Assembly (NCBI GenBank): GCA_031082005.1
Contig: JAVHLR010000001.1
Coordinates: forward strand, 63,251-127,250
DNA length: 64,000 nucleotides
Source: Patescibacteria group bacterium
GTDB taxonomy: Bacteria > Patescibacteriota > Patescibacteriia > 2-12-FULL-60-25
Reading direction: 5' to 3'
Every line of letters begins with the position of its first letter. Within the stretch, counting starts at the first letter, position 1. A program made the translations under genes and the position numbers. Of the stretch, positions 57,601 to 64,000 are shown one piece after another. Under the pieces are notes generated by a model. It saw nothing but the letters and a program-made list of their open reading frames with translations. It did not search any database and had not been told where the DNA came from.

Positions 57601-60040
57601 CGAGCGACCCGGTTACGACGTAGGCGAAAAAGTATCCGTCTCGTTCTATCAGGGCGAAAACAAACTGAAACCGACGGAAAATCCAGTTTTCCTGTATGTG
57701 AAGAGTCACCTCGGCATGAAGGACGTGGCGGTCACTAACCAACCGACGTATGAATTCGACTTTAGCCAGGACCTGATCCCGAATGTCGCGGTGCGCGGTA
57801 TCTTGTTCCGCGACGGCGGTTTCTATGTCCGCGATTATTCCGCTGGTATCGATCAAGACTTGCGCCAGATGACGATCAACATCTCGGCCGACAAAGATAG
57901 TTACGCCCCGGGCAGCCAGGCGAAACTGCACGTCTCCCTCAAGACCAAGGCAGGTCTGCCCGCCTCGAACGCTCGGCTGGTCATGGGTGTGGTGGACGAA
58001 TCAGTCTACGCGGCCGCTAACGGCCAGACCGGCGGCATCGATCCGCTTTCCTCGCTCTACTCATGGGTCAGCGACGGTATCTTGGTCGAGAGCGCTTCGC
58101 ACATGGCGAATGCCGATGAAGCTCTGATGAAAGGCGGAGCCGAAATGGGCGGCGGCGGGGGAGAGCAGGTACGCCGCAACTTCAAAGATACGGCCGCTTT
58201 CCAGACGGTCACTGCAGACGCCAACGGTCAGGCCGATATCACCATCGACTTGCCGGATAACATAACGAGTTGGCGCGCTACGGTGGTCGGCATCACCCCG
58301 AACCTCTACGCCGGCCAGTCGATCTACAACATCAAGGTCACTAAGCAGATTTTCGTCGACGCAGTAGCCCCAACGCCGCTGCTCGCGAAAGATCAGCCTG
58401 TGCTCAAGCTGCGCGCCTATGGTCTGGCGCTCAAGTCCGGCGAGGAAGTCACTTTCCAAGTGGATGCTCCGCGCTTGGGACTGCAGAACGAGACGGTGAA
58501 AGGAAAAGCCTTTGAGCCGGTTTATGTCGCCATCAATAAACTCGTCCCCGGCGAACACAGCCTGATACTCAAGATCAAGACGGCCTCCGGCAATGATGCG
58601 ATGGAAAAGAAGATCGTTGTCTTGGACACCCGCTTCTTCAAACAGGAGAAAGCGGAGGTAGAGCTTGGTCCTGGCGTCGGCCTGCCGAGCGTCGGCAATA
58701 CACGCGAGATCGAACTCACCTTCTTGCCCAAGTCCCGCGCCCAATACCTGAATCAGGTTTGGAGCTTGAGCTACAGCTGGAGGCAGCGCCTTGATTCATT
58801 GGTCGCCGAACGGTTGGCAAGGACTCTGTTGAAGGACCAATTCAACCAGGAGAAAGTCACGATCCCCGCGGAGTCTCTCCAGAAATTCCAGAAACCGAGC
58901 GGCGGCTTATCTCTCCTGTCATATAGCTCTGAAGACCCTGAACTTACGGCAAAGGTCGCGGCAATCGCCCCGGATATGTTCGATCGTGTATCGATGCAGG
59001 CATATTTCGCTTCGATCCTCCAGCAGAAAGACGTAAGCCGTGAAGAGCAGCTGCGTGCACTGTCCGGTTTGGCTGCGTTGGGCGCGCCTGTCCTTCAGCA
59101 ACTTCAGGACATGTCTGCCATCAATGATCTGACTTGGCGCGAGCAACTCGCTGTCATGCGCGGTCTGAACTCGATGGGCGACCAGGACGGCGCCCGCAAG
59201 ATGCTGGATGCCCTGCTCGCCAAGAGCGAAATTAACGATGGGCTGCGTTTTGTCCGCATCAGCGATGCCAAGCGCGACAACCTCGAAGCGACTTCCGAAG
59301 CTGCGGTCGTCGCCGCTGACCTGCTCCACCCGAGCGCCCCTGAATTATCCGCTTGGCTTATGCAGAACTGGGCTGAAGATGCCTATACGTCACTCGACAA
59401 GATCGCTTACCTGAATAAAGTTGTGCCCATGTCGTATAGCCGTGACGTTATGATCGGCTACACCCTCGGCACAGAAGAAAAAACAGTCACTTTAAAAGGT
59501 GGCTGGTGGGGCGAGCGTCTCCAGCTGACGGCTGATGAAGCTGCCAGGTTCCGCATCACCAAAGCTGACGGCCCGGCTGTCGCGGTCTTCATGCGTGAGA
59601 TGCCAGGCCTGCCGCAACAGAACCCTGATATCTCCGTCGAGCGCAGTTATGAGAACGCGGACAGACAGAGCGTCCAGGAACTGCACGAGAACCAACCGGT
59701 CTACGTCAAACTGACGGTCAAGTGGCAGGCTAATGCGCAAAGCGGTTGTTATACCTTGCGCGATCATCTGCCTGCCGCCCTGTCGCCCGCCGTCAATATC
59801 TTCAATGTCTATAATTGGCATGAAGATATCTGGTATCCCTCTGATATGGGTGACGGTGCAGTATCCTTCGTCGTCTGCAACCCGCAGAGCAAGGACTCAT
59901 CCAAGAACCAAACGGAGATCCGCTACAAAGCTCGTGTCGTATCGCGTGGGACTTATCTGGCTGAACCAGCCGTCTTGCAGAGCAACGACGCTCCGTCGAT
60001 CTCGGCACTAAGCGGTTCCCAGACCATTATCATAAAATGA
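54662..60040 (+). CDS. Giant transmembrane alpha-2-macroglobulin-like protein, predicted anti-sigma
   Basis: 1792 residues. Cytoplasmic N-terminus (~1-100; KHEEEAKRIDELLKSGAGCND and basic helices), one TM (~103-122), then a ~1,670-residue external part: Ig-like domains (FSVIAETKGKDGVDTTTAFMVSS..., VFRVVSSIPADSSAGVPINTGIEFEMS), MG-type domains, and the A2M marker DNITSWRATVVGITPNLYAGQS (~1198). The thioester motif (GCTEQ/GCGEQ) is missing: at ~1369 the place reads YSWRQRLDSLVAERL. Thus it belongs to non-thioester A2Ms. The short cytoplasmic part next to an ECF sigma gene suggests anti-sigma control by an external signal. Ends overlap the MEMO gene by four bases. Confidence 0.85.
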   Translation: MKHEEEAKRIDELLKSGAGCNDPALVPLQQMAEALKREASGSVPGLDRQVASKQRATLISMAQANKAQSAGSAPIQTDMAGASVRPSFSERLRSSFSGLHAKPFMAWSGGFIAVAAVLVAAVFLYRGQLFGDKVLPDLSGLNGAAISRLLIPEAHAADAFSVIAETKGKDGVDTTTAFMVSSTIQVTADELKQHLQIVPADPTDIDALKPSAVSVAALGNGQFKVQPQEALSPGKVYKVVIQAAVEKADGSRDERDFSWAVQTRNVFRVVSSIPADSSAGVPINTGIEFEMSQVDWEDPASFFSIQPAVSGRFEAHGRSLVFVPEKPLAYSQLYTVTLKKGLKLQGSENALPEDLVIKFETQSLEQSKDQGNQYKPIVYPSQDYNQFVVNKDASLPVNWYGQPAPQVEVVGYSLTQDEAVAYLMEHDKTPDFAVLTRERNENYDKYTKKQAFTLTAAPESASYYGYKLRLPNNLPVGNYLVRLKTQGVEKFAWTFIDVTRSLTYTIADDKALVVWAMNVETERPLGDLPVSYDQTSMRTDRDGVARLPVPEILTATDTTKGTGVALKIGSGDLSSVIWLRNEGRYWGYYWRNSSNDQTISHIYHDRPLYKTTDKLFAYGMVRDRASDKPATDATLELAKAGYYWDYFTHQEKIYRRAEIKTDDQGFFRAEMDWSKLAPGYYQLRIVRNGETVTSHNFEIRDYVKPAYSIDVSFDKQQVFAGEGLVGEARVEFFDGTPVAEMELSLNISGSQNGAQQIKTDANGIARFTVKTENWTCDPNQQWFNCPSSRSLNVDISPTDGEEGEISGSAYATVWHARVSLDSYARVTGDQAKIQFTARKVDLRQGQAIDSATVLVDPLRDANINGRIIEETWVQIQTGTRYDYGTKQTYPTYKYETNRRDVATVNVTTDAAGKASMDFAIPSSTASYRIIASVKDENGVQDYTVAYFSSNHYRNYDYGTYPGTPDVEDKNYYFQPPKEQNERPGYDVGEKVSVSFYQGENKLKPTENPVFLYVKSHLGMKDVAVTNQPTYEFDFSQDLIPNVAVRGILFRDGGFYVRDYSAGIDQDLRQMTINISADKDSYAPGSQAKLHVSLKTKAGLPASNARLVMGVVDESVYAAANGQTGGIDPLSSLYSWVSDGILVESASHMANADEALMKGGAEMGGGGGEQVRRNFKDTAAFQTVTADANGQADITIDLPDNITSWRATVVGITPNLYAGQSIYNIKVTKQIFVDAVAPTPLLAKDQPVLKLRAYGLALKSGEEVTFQVDAPRLGLQNETVKGKAFEPVYVAINKLVPGEHSLILKIKTASGNDAMEKKIVVLDTRFFKQEKAEVELGPGVGLPSVGNTREIELTFLPKSRAQYLNQVWSLSYSWRQRLDSLVAERLARTLLKDQFNQEKVTIPAESLQKFQKPSGGLSLLSYSSEDPELTAKVAAIAPDMFDRVSMQAYFASILQQKDVSREEQLRALSGLAALGAPVLQQLQDMSAINDLTWREQLAVMRGLNSMGDQDGARKMLDALLAKSEINDGLRFVRISDAKRDNLEATSEAAVVAADLLHPSAPELSAWLMQNWAEDAYTSLDKIAYLNKVVPMSYSRDVMIGYTLGTEEKTVTLKGGWWGERLQLTADEAARFRITKADGPAVAVFMREMPGLPQQNPDISVERSYENADRQSVQELHENQPVYVKLTVKWQANAQSGCYTLRDHLPAALSPAVNIFNVYNWHEDIWYPSDMGDGAVSFVVCNPQSKDSSKNQTEIRYKARVVSRGTYLAEPAVLQSNDAPSISALSGSQTIIIK

Positions 60041-61023
60041 GATTTCGAAAAGCTATTCTCGCACTTTCCCTGACGGCGGCCACTGCGGCCGCCGTTTTGG
60101 GAATGACTTTTGCGGGCGTACCTCGTCAGGAACCGCAGACTGTCGAAGACGTTTATGGTGTTGAGAAAAATGGAGTCGGACAGGATATATCGTCTGCCGC
60201 TCGTCATTCCAGCGTAGACTGGAATTCAGGAAAACCCGAAGAGACGATTCCAACCTCGAATTTCATCGACCGAAAGACGCTCTCCGCTGCTTGGTCCAGG
60301 ATGGAGGTGGTGGATGTTCCACGTGGTGCGATCGCCGGAGTCGTTAACCATCACGTCTTAGCCGCCGAGCTGATAGCTGGATTCTTTCACGCGTTAAAGC
60401 AGTCGGCACCGCAAACTACGCGCATCATCGTCATCTCGCCTGATCACTTCTTCTCCGGTCGAGGCCCGATCTCCGTCCATGATCGGAGTTATGCCACACC
60501 GAACGGCATTTTGGATTCGGACCAAGCGTTCATTGATCGACTGGTCTCGTCCACTCCTGCGCTCGTGGAGAATGGTGCGATGTTCGGGCAAGAACACGGA
60601 GTCGGTGCGCTCGCGCCGTTCATAAAACACGAGTTTCCCGATGCGAGGATCGTCAGCATCGCCATGCAAGGGACCATGGATCGTGACATGTCGCGTGCCT
60701 TCGGAAAAAGTCTGGCCGGCATGCTTGATGAGCAGACGCTCACTATCATCTCGTCCGATATGAGCCACTACCTTCCGGAGAAGACCGCGCTGGAGAATGA
60801 CCGGACGACGATCGATAAGTTGGAATCGCTGGACGCGGCATTCTTCTCGACCGTGAAAGATGACTACGTGGATAACGGCGTAGGCTTGCTCGCGCTAACG
60901 AGCCTGATGGAGGAGCTGCAGCTCGAACCTAAATTCCATCTTGTGGGCCACGGTATCTCGTCCGATTACGTCAGCGACGATCGGAGCACGACGAGTTACA
61001 TCAACGGCATCTGGACCAGATAA
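60037..61023 (+). CDS. Secreted MEMO-family protein (AmmeMemoRadiSam system B-like)
   Basis: 328 residues. Signal peptide (LALSLTAATAAAVLGMTFAG), a spacer of ~70 residues, then the MEMO fold: VVNHHVLAAELIAGFFHALKQ, IIVISPDHFFSGRG, FGQEHGVGALAPFIKHEFPDARIVSI, IISSDMSHYLPEKTALENDRTTID. The conserved His/Cys-type metal ligands NHH, DHF, EH and SHY are at usual positions. In most bacteria MEMO proteins are cytoplasmic; here it is exported and coupled to the A2M gene. In the spacer the stretch RHSSVDWNSG is encoded by a REP copy. Role unknown. Confidence 0.8.
   Translation: MRFRKAILALSLTAATAAAVLGMTFAGVPRQEPQTVEDVYGVEKNGVGQDISSAARHSSVDWNSGKPEETIPTSNFIDRKTLSAAWSRMEVVDVPRGAIAGVVNHHVLAAELIAGFFHALKQSAPQTTRIIVISPDHFFSGRGPISVHDRSYATPNGILDSDQAFIDRLVSSTPALVENGAMFGQEHGVGALAPFIKHEFPDARIVSIAMQGTMDRDMSRAFGKSLAGMLDEQTLTIISSDMSHYLPEKTALENDRTTIDKLESLDAAFFSTVKDDYVDNGVGLLALTSLMEELQLEPKFHLVGHGISSDYVSDDRSTTSYINGIWTR
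60203..60230. repeat. REP-like repeat inside the MEMO gene
   Basis: GTCATTCCAGCGTAGACTGG and the next bases match the left half of the REP at 43895-43956. The gene stays in frame across it, in the non-conserved spacer. Confidence 0.75.
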
Positions 61024-61027
61024 TGCA

Positions 61028-61054
61028 ACACGACCCGAGCGGGTCGTGTATTTA
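61028..61054 (+). terminator. Terminator of sigma-A2M-MEMO operon
   Basis: ACACGACCC / GGGTCGTGT, loop GAGC, then ATTTAT; directly after the MEMO stop. Confidence 0.8.
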
Positions 61055-61071
61055 TGGAGGAAGGTGTGACT

Positions 61072-61392
61072 TCATCCCTGAAGATGGAAGAAGAGCACGG
61101 CGCTCTTTTCGCTCCACGGCTCCAGCATCACGGAGAAGCCATTCATGGCTGCCATGGCTTCTACGATCCTGATTGCGATTTCCGCGGGCAGCTTCTGCTT
61201 GAAGCCCAGGTGCAGCGTGTTGTCGCTTTCGCTACAGGAACATTTCCCGATCAGTACCTGTAGCGGTTGGCGCGGCCCGTCATCCGTTGGGCGCAAGAAC
61301 GCCAGACGGCACTTCTCGAGCTCGGCGCAGATGATGTCGCCTGGCAACAACAGCGTGGGCACTCCTTTGTACTTCAGCCAATAGCGCGTCAT
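61072..61392 (-). CDS. Small unknown protein
   Basis: 106 residues from ATG 61392 with GGAGAGAGG upstream; the frame opens at 61455. MTRYWLKYKGVPTLLLPGDIICAELEKCRLAFLRPTDDGPRQPLQVLIGKCSCSESDNTLHLGFKQKLPAEIAIRIVEAMAAMNGFSVMLEPWSEKSAVLFFHLQG. Four Cys, two as CSC. No family recognised. Confidence 0.55.
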   Translation of the reverse strand: MTRYWLKYKGVPTLLLPGDIICAELEKCRLAFLRPTDDGPRQPLQVLIGKCSCSESDNTLHLGFKQKLPAEIAIRIVEAMAAMNGFSVMLEPWSEKSAVLFFHLQG

Positions 61393-61453
61393 TGTCCTCT
61401 CTCCTTCGTGGACTACGTCACAGGATGCGACGAGCGATGGTCGATTAAAACAC

Positions 61454-61490
61454 AAAACCGCCGGGGCGTCAATCCCCAGCGGCTGTTTTT
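61454..61490 (-). terminator. Terminator after baeRF-like gene
   Basis: CCGCTGGGG / CCCCGGCGG stem with loop ATTGACG flanked by A/T-runs on both sides, so it works for the leftward gene and perhaps in both directions. Confidence 0.75.
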
Positions 61491-61499
61491 GACCACGAT

Positions 61500-61934
61500 T
61501 TACGCCTCGAGCAATCTTTTCACCAACTCTATCGGCGCCTCTTTCATCAGATCCTTGTGAAGTTTGCGGCGGATAAGAGTATCTACATCACTTGGTAACT
61601 GATCGACCAGTGCGTGTTCGACCTCGGCCGGCATGACGAGACTCAACTGTTCAATTTTGTGTTTGCGTACCGTATCTATGACAGACCGGGCCAACTTCTT
61701 GATGAATGTGTCGAAGCGCGGGGTATCATCTTCCTCAATAGGACCGCCGACACGTGACCCATCGGACGAGACGAATGACCCTTCGTTATCCTGTTTGCGC
61801 TCGTGCGGTACGCTGACGGCGTCCAACTCCTCCAAGGAATCTCCACCGGCCAAGTAAATGCGCGCTGTGGTGCTGTCGCTGGCTACGATGAGGTTCGATA
61901 AGGGAAATTTTTGGAGTTCTTTTGGTAGCTGCAT
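61500..61934 (-). CDS. baeRF-like / host-attachment-like protein
   Basis: 144 residues. LSNLIVASDSTTARIYLAGGDSLEELDAVSV, then an acidic linker, PRFDTFIKKLARSVIDTVRKHKIEQLSLVMPAEVEHALVDQLPSDVDTLIRRKLHKDLMKEAPIELVKRLLEA. The pattern DSTTARIYLA...VMPAEVEHAL...HKDLMKEAPIELVKRL matches the host-attachment/baeRF family better than the paralogue at 19115. Its stop-to-start spacing with gpsA is one base, so it is co-transcribed. Function unsettled. Confidence 0.7.
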   Translation of the reverse strand: MQLPKELQKFPLSNLIVASDSTTARIYLAGGDSLEELDAVSVPHERKQDNEGSFVSSDGSRVGGPIEEDDTPRFDTFIKKLARSVIDTVRKHKIEQLSLVMPAEVEHALVDQLPSDVDTLIRRKLHKDLMKEAPIELVKRLLEA

Positions 61935-61935
61935 A

Positions 61936-62931
61936 TTAGCTTAATCTTAGTTTCATTAGATAATCTTTGAATGGTTGTTCGAACCTGCTGTCCGCAGCCA
62001 GACACTTGCATATCGCGTCCATCAGCGGTGCTTTCAGTTTGAGTCTGCGCGTCATCGTCTTCCCGATTTCCGCCGCAGCGATGCCTTCTACCGTAGTGAG
62101 CCCGAGCTTTTTGGGGTCCTTGGTTCTTGCACCCACCAGTTTTTCGCCATACGTGCGGTTTCTGCCGTGCGTGGAGAAACTGGTCACTATCAGATCTCCC
62201 AGTCCCGCGAGTGACATCGCGGTCTCACTTTTGGCCCCGATGGCTTTGAGGATCGCCCCCATCTCCATGATCGCCTGTGTCATGATGAGCGCCTTGGTGT
62301 TCATGGGATACTTCAGACCCTCACACAGACCCAGTCCGATGGCATAGATGTTCTTGAGTGCCATGGCATAAGCGACTCCGGGTAGGTCGCTGGTGGTCGC
62401 CGCTTTGAGCGTGTCGCCCTGGAAGGCTTGCGCCATCTTTTTTGCGGCGGTCGGATTCTCGCTCGCGATTTCGATGGCCGATGGCTTGGAGTGTGCAAGC
62501 TCCGTTGCTATGGCTGGCCCTCCAATTAGGCAATAATTTTTCTGCATCTGCAGCGGAAGCCAACTCATCATGCGTAATCCGAGCGGCAGGCTGCTTTGGC
62601 TGTCGAAGCCTTTGGTGATACAGCCGATCAAGGTGTTTTTTCCTATGTACGGCAATGCCAGCGTCGTCACGGATTGCAGAGCGAAACTCGGTACAGCGAA
62701 GATGACCATGTTCGCTCCGCGCAGAGCTTCTTTGATGTCGCCTGTCGCAGTGATATCTTTCGGCAGCTTCGTGTCCGCGAGATATTTCGTGTTCCGATGT
62801 CGATTGTTGATCTCGTCAGTGACGTCGTCTTCGATCGAATATAAGCTGATGTTCCGGCCGCTTTCCGCCAAGACCAGCGCTAACGCGGTACCCATGTTAC
62901 CGCAGCCTAAAATAGCTGTTTTTTGTTTCAT
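61936..62931 (-). CDS. gpsA: Glycerol-3-phosphate dehydrogenase [NAD(P)+]
   Basis: 331 residues from ATG 62931 (frame opens at 62955). Rossmann GCGNMGTALALVLAESG at the N-terminus, then IFAVPSFALQSV, ITKGFDSQSSLPLG, LIGGPAIATELAHSKPSAIEIAS, VAYAMALKNIYAIGLGLCEGLKYPMNTKALIMTQAIMEM (catalytic Lys) and LAGLGDLIVTSFSTHGRNRTYG. Makes sn-glycerol-3-phosphate for membrane lipids. Interesting in a CPR-like organism, many of which lack phospholipid synthesis. Operon with the baeRF-like gene. Confidence 0.95.
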   Translation of the reverse strand: MKQKTAILGCGNMGTALALVLAESGRNISLYSIEDDVTDEINNRHRNTKYLADTKLPKDITATGDIKEALRGANMVIFAVPSFALQSVTTLALPYIGKNTLIGCITKGFDSQSSLPLGLRMMSWLPLQMQKNYCLIGGPAIATELAHSKPSAIEIASENPTAAKKMAQAFQGDTLKAATTSDLPGVAYAMALKNIYAIGLGLCEGLKYPMNTKALIMTQAIMEMGAILKAIGAKSETAMSLAGLGDLIVTSFSTHGRNRTYGEKLVGARTKDPKKLGLTTVEGIAAAEIGKTMTRRLKLKAPLMDAICKCLAADSRFEQPFKDYLMKLRLS

Positions 62932-62969
62932 GGAATGCAGTTTAGCACGCCGCAATAAGCCATGAAAAC

Positions 62970-64000
62970 CTATGGCCTATGCAATATCCTCACCTCGTCC
63001 TGTTCGAAAACCCTGCTCCAACCGATGTCTGACAGACGCGCTTCCAACCCCACTGACGTTTTCCGCGTCAGCATGATGTCCGAGACCGCATTCTCTGACA
63101 AGAAGCCGAGAACCTTTTCCGTATCTTCGCTGGTCAGCAGATTCTTCCATCGCTCCATCTTTCTTGAGTAATCAGGAGACTCATGATCGTGACCTACGAA
63201 AACCGTACGCACTGCATACGCCGGTGTCCAAAGGTTCAGCCAAGCCTCATCGGTCATGACTATCGTCTTATCCGGCTGCGTTTCCGCATGGAGATACTCC
63301 CACGCGGAAAAAACACCATCCGGTCGGTAGAACCAAATCCGTGTATCCGATGTTTGTGCTATCCAGGCGAGCTGGCTCGTGATGAAGTGGAGAGGAGTCA
63401 ATGCGAGCGCGATCCAGAAGACGACACTCATCTGTGTTCGGATGAGTCGAGGGTTGATGGAGCGGATTTTTTCCGTCAAAAATGACCAGAACGGCAAGCC
63501 CAAGAGGACGAACGCGATAGCTAGGCCTTGCGTTGCCTTACGTTTCCAGGGGAACGGCAGGACGACGAAAATCAATACTGAAAGGATCCAGGCAACCACC
63601 CACTTTTCTTCTTGGGTGATCGTGATTCGTTTTTTCCAGCGCCACAAAAGTGCCGCAGACGGCAGGGCTAAAGTCATTACCCAAGAAAGCAGAGGTGCAA
63701 GCGGTTGTTGGTTCGTCACTAGATGCTGCTGCATGAACGTCTGATCCCAGATTTCAGGTAGATAGATGCTAGCCGTGACGACGCCCGGTAGGAGCAACAG
63801 CGCTACGAATTTTCGTGCCCGTTCCTTCCAGGCCGTCAGTTCCCAAAGGCAGGCGAGCGAGATGAAGATGACGATAAGCGGAGTGAAGTATGGGTGATAG
63901 CTTAGGAGTATTGCCGTCGGTAGGCTGAAGATGATGAGCTTCTTCGTTTTTGCATCGTCCTGAACTCCCCGCCACGAGAGATTGAGCGCAATTAGGATTA
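62970..64000 (-). CDS. Polytopic membrane protein, 5' end outside window
   Basis: About 343 residues visible; the frame is open to the right edge. Several TM segments (LIIFSLPTAILLSYH, PLIVIFISLACLW, FVALLLLPGVVTASIYL, LLSWVMTLALPSAALLWRW, WVVAWILSVLIFVVLPF, GLAIAFVLLGLPFW, MSVVFWIALALTPLHF), then a ~125-residue soluble end (TDEAWLNLWTPAYAVRTVFVGHDHESPDYSRKMERWKNLLTSEDTEKVLGFLSENAVSDIMLTRK). The pattern resembles membrane glycosyltransferases with a C-terminal alpha/beta domain (GT-C type), but catalytic loops are outside the window. 14 bases past gpsA start upstream, same strand. Confidence 0.7.
   Translation of the reverse strand, partial: ILIALNLSWRGVQDDAKTKKLIIFSLPTAILLSYHPYFTPLIVIFISLACLWELTAWKERARKFVALLLLPGVVTASIYLPEIWDQTFMQQHLVTNQQPLAPLLSWVMTLALPSAALLWRWKKRITITQEEKWVVAWILSVLIFVVLPFPWKRKATQGLAIAFVLLGLPFWSFLTEKIRSINPRLIRTQMSVVFWIALALTPLHFITSQLAWIAQTSDTRIWFYRPDGVFSAWEYLHAETQPDKTIVMTDEAWLNLWTPAYAVRTVFVGHDHESPDYSRKMERWKNLLTSEDTEKVLGFLSENAVSDIMLTRKTSVGLEARLSDIGWSRVFEQDEVRILHRP

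Noticed and set aside
54662..60040. Alternative genetic code (UGA as Gly, as in some CPR groups)
   Set aside because: Genes end at TGA in normal positions and no in-frame TGA interrupts conserved domains.

Overview
The window looks like two kinds of genome joined at about position 15,440. Positions 1 to ~15,440 are strongly GC-rich. They encode myxobacterial-style secreted lipoproteins (Gly/Ser-rich linkers, Cys-rich CGxCG repeats, a YW-rich propeller) and an integrative-element core: a tyrosine integrase with an Xis-like protein, and a leftward operon with a replication-relaxation protein, a VirD4/TraG-like ATPase, RadC, a putative annealing protein, a PD-(D/E)XK nuclease and a DUF932 protein. 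From the tRNA-His gene at 15,486 to the right edge, composition is moderate and gene content is that of a candidate-phyla-radiation (Patescibacteria) bacterium: TrmB-type regulators, baeRF-like proteins, fused NodB/GH18/GT2 proteins, YvcK, GpsA, ArfB, RecQ, SPFH, a secreted MEMO protein and a membrane alpha-2-macroglobulin. The element ends within about 140 bp of the 3' end of tRNA-His, with its integrase at that end. That is the layout of tRNA-targeted integration, but a chimeric assembly cannot be excluded.

Layout: (1) 1-5.9 kb, TPR/SEC-C protein, a second tyrosine recombinase and three lipoprotein or secreted genes. (2) 5.9-13.6 kb, leftward conjugation/recombination operon. (3) 13.6-15.4 kb, large palindrome, xis and int. 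(4) 15.4-26.3 kb, tRNA-His, tRNA-Arg, ddl and a chitosan/PNAG-type polysaccharide locus (deacetylases, GT2 synthase fusion, GH46 chitosanase). (5) 26.4-42.8 kb, a TrmB-controlled methyltransferase, CDP-alcohol transferase-like protein, recQ, arfB, two glycosyltransferases, an EEP phosphatase, a tandem paralogue pair, yvcK with a HAD hydrolase, an 824-aa GNAT-containing protein and a second TrmB. (6) 42.85-51.97 kb, an unusual unit that runs from a near-consensus promoter to a strong terminator. It has six or seven proteins (DUF3228, MoxR-type AAA+, VWA and unknowns) separated by long, visibly structured non-coding stretches. (7) 52-64 kb, SPFH protein, PCD-like membrane protein, ECF sigma factor + A2M-like protein + MEMO, baeRF-like protein, gpsA and a truncated polytopic membrane protein.

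The most striking feature is region 6. A three-branched RNA module recurs six times between its genes. The right arm of its second branch is changed in step with the left arm from copy to copy, a ~170-nt block is duplicated after the AAA+ and VWA genes, and a second hairpin motif occurs twice. I know of no described RNA class that it matches. Two TTTAGCTAAA palindromes between the TrmB gene and the promoter suggest that the unit is under TrmB control. No phage structural genes, CRISPR array, rRNA or transposase were recognised.
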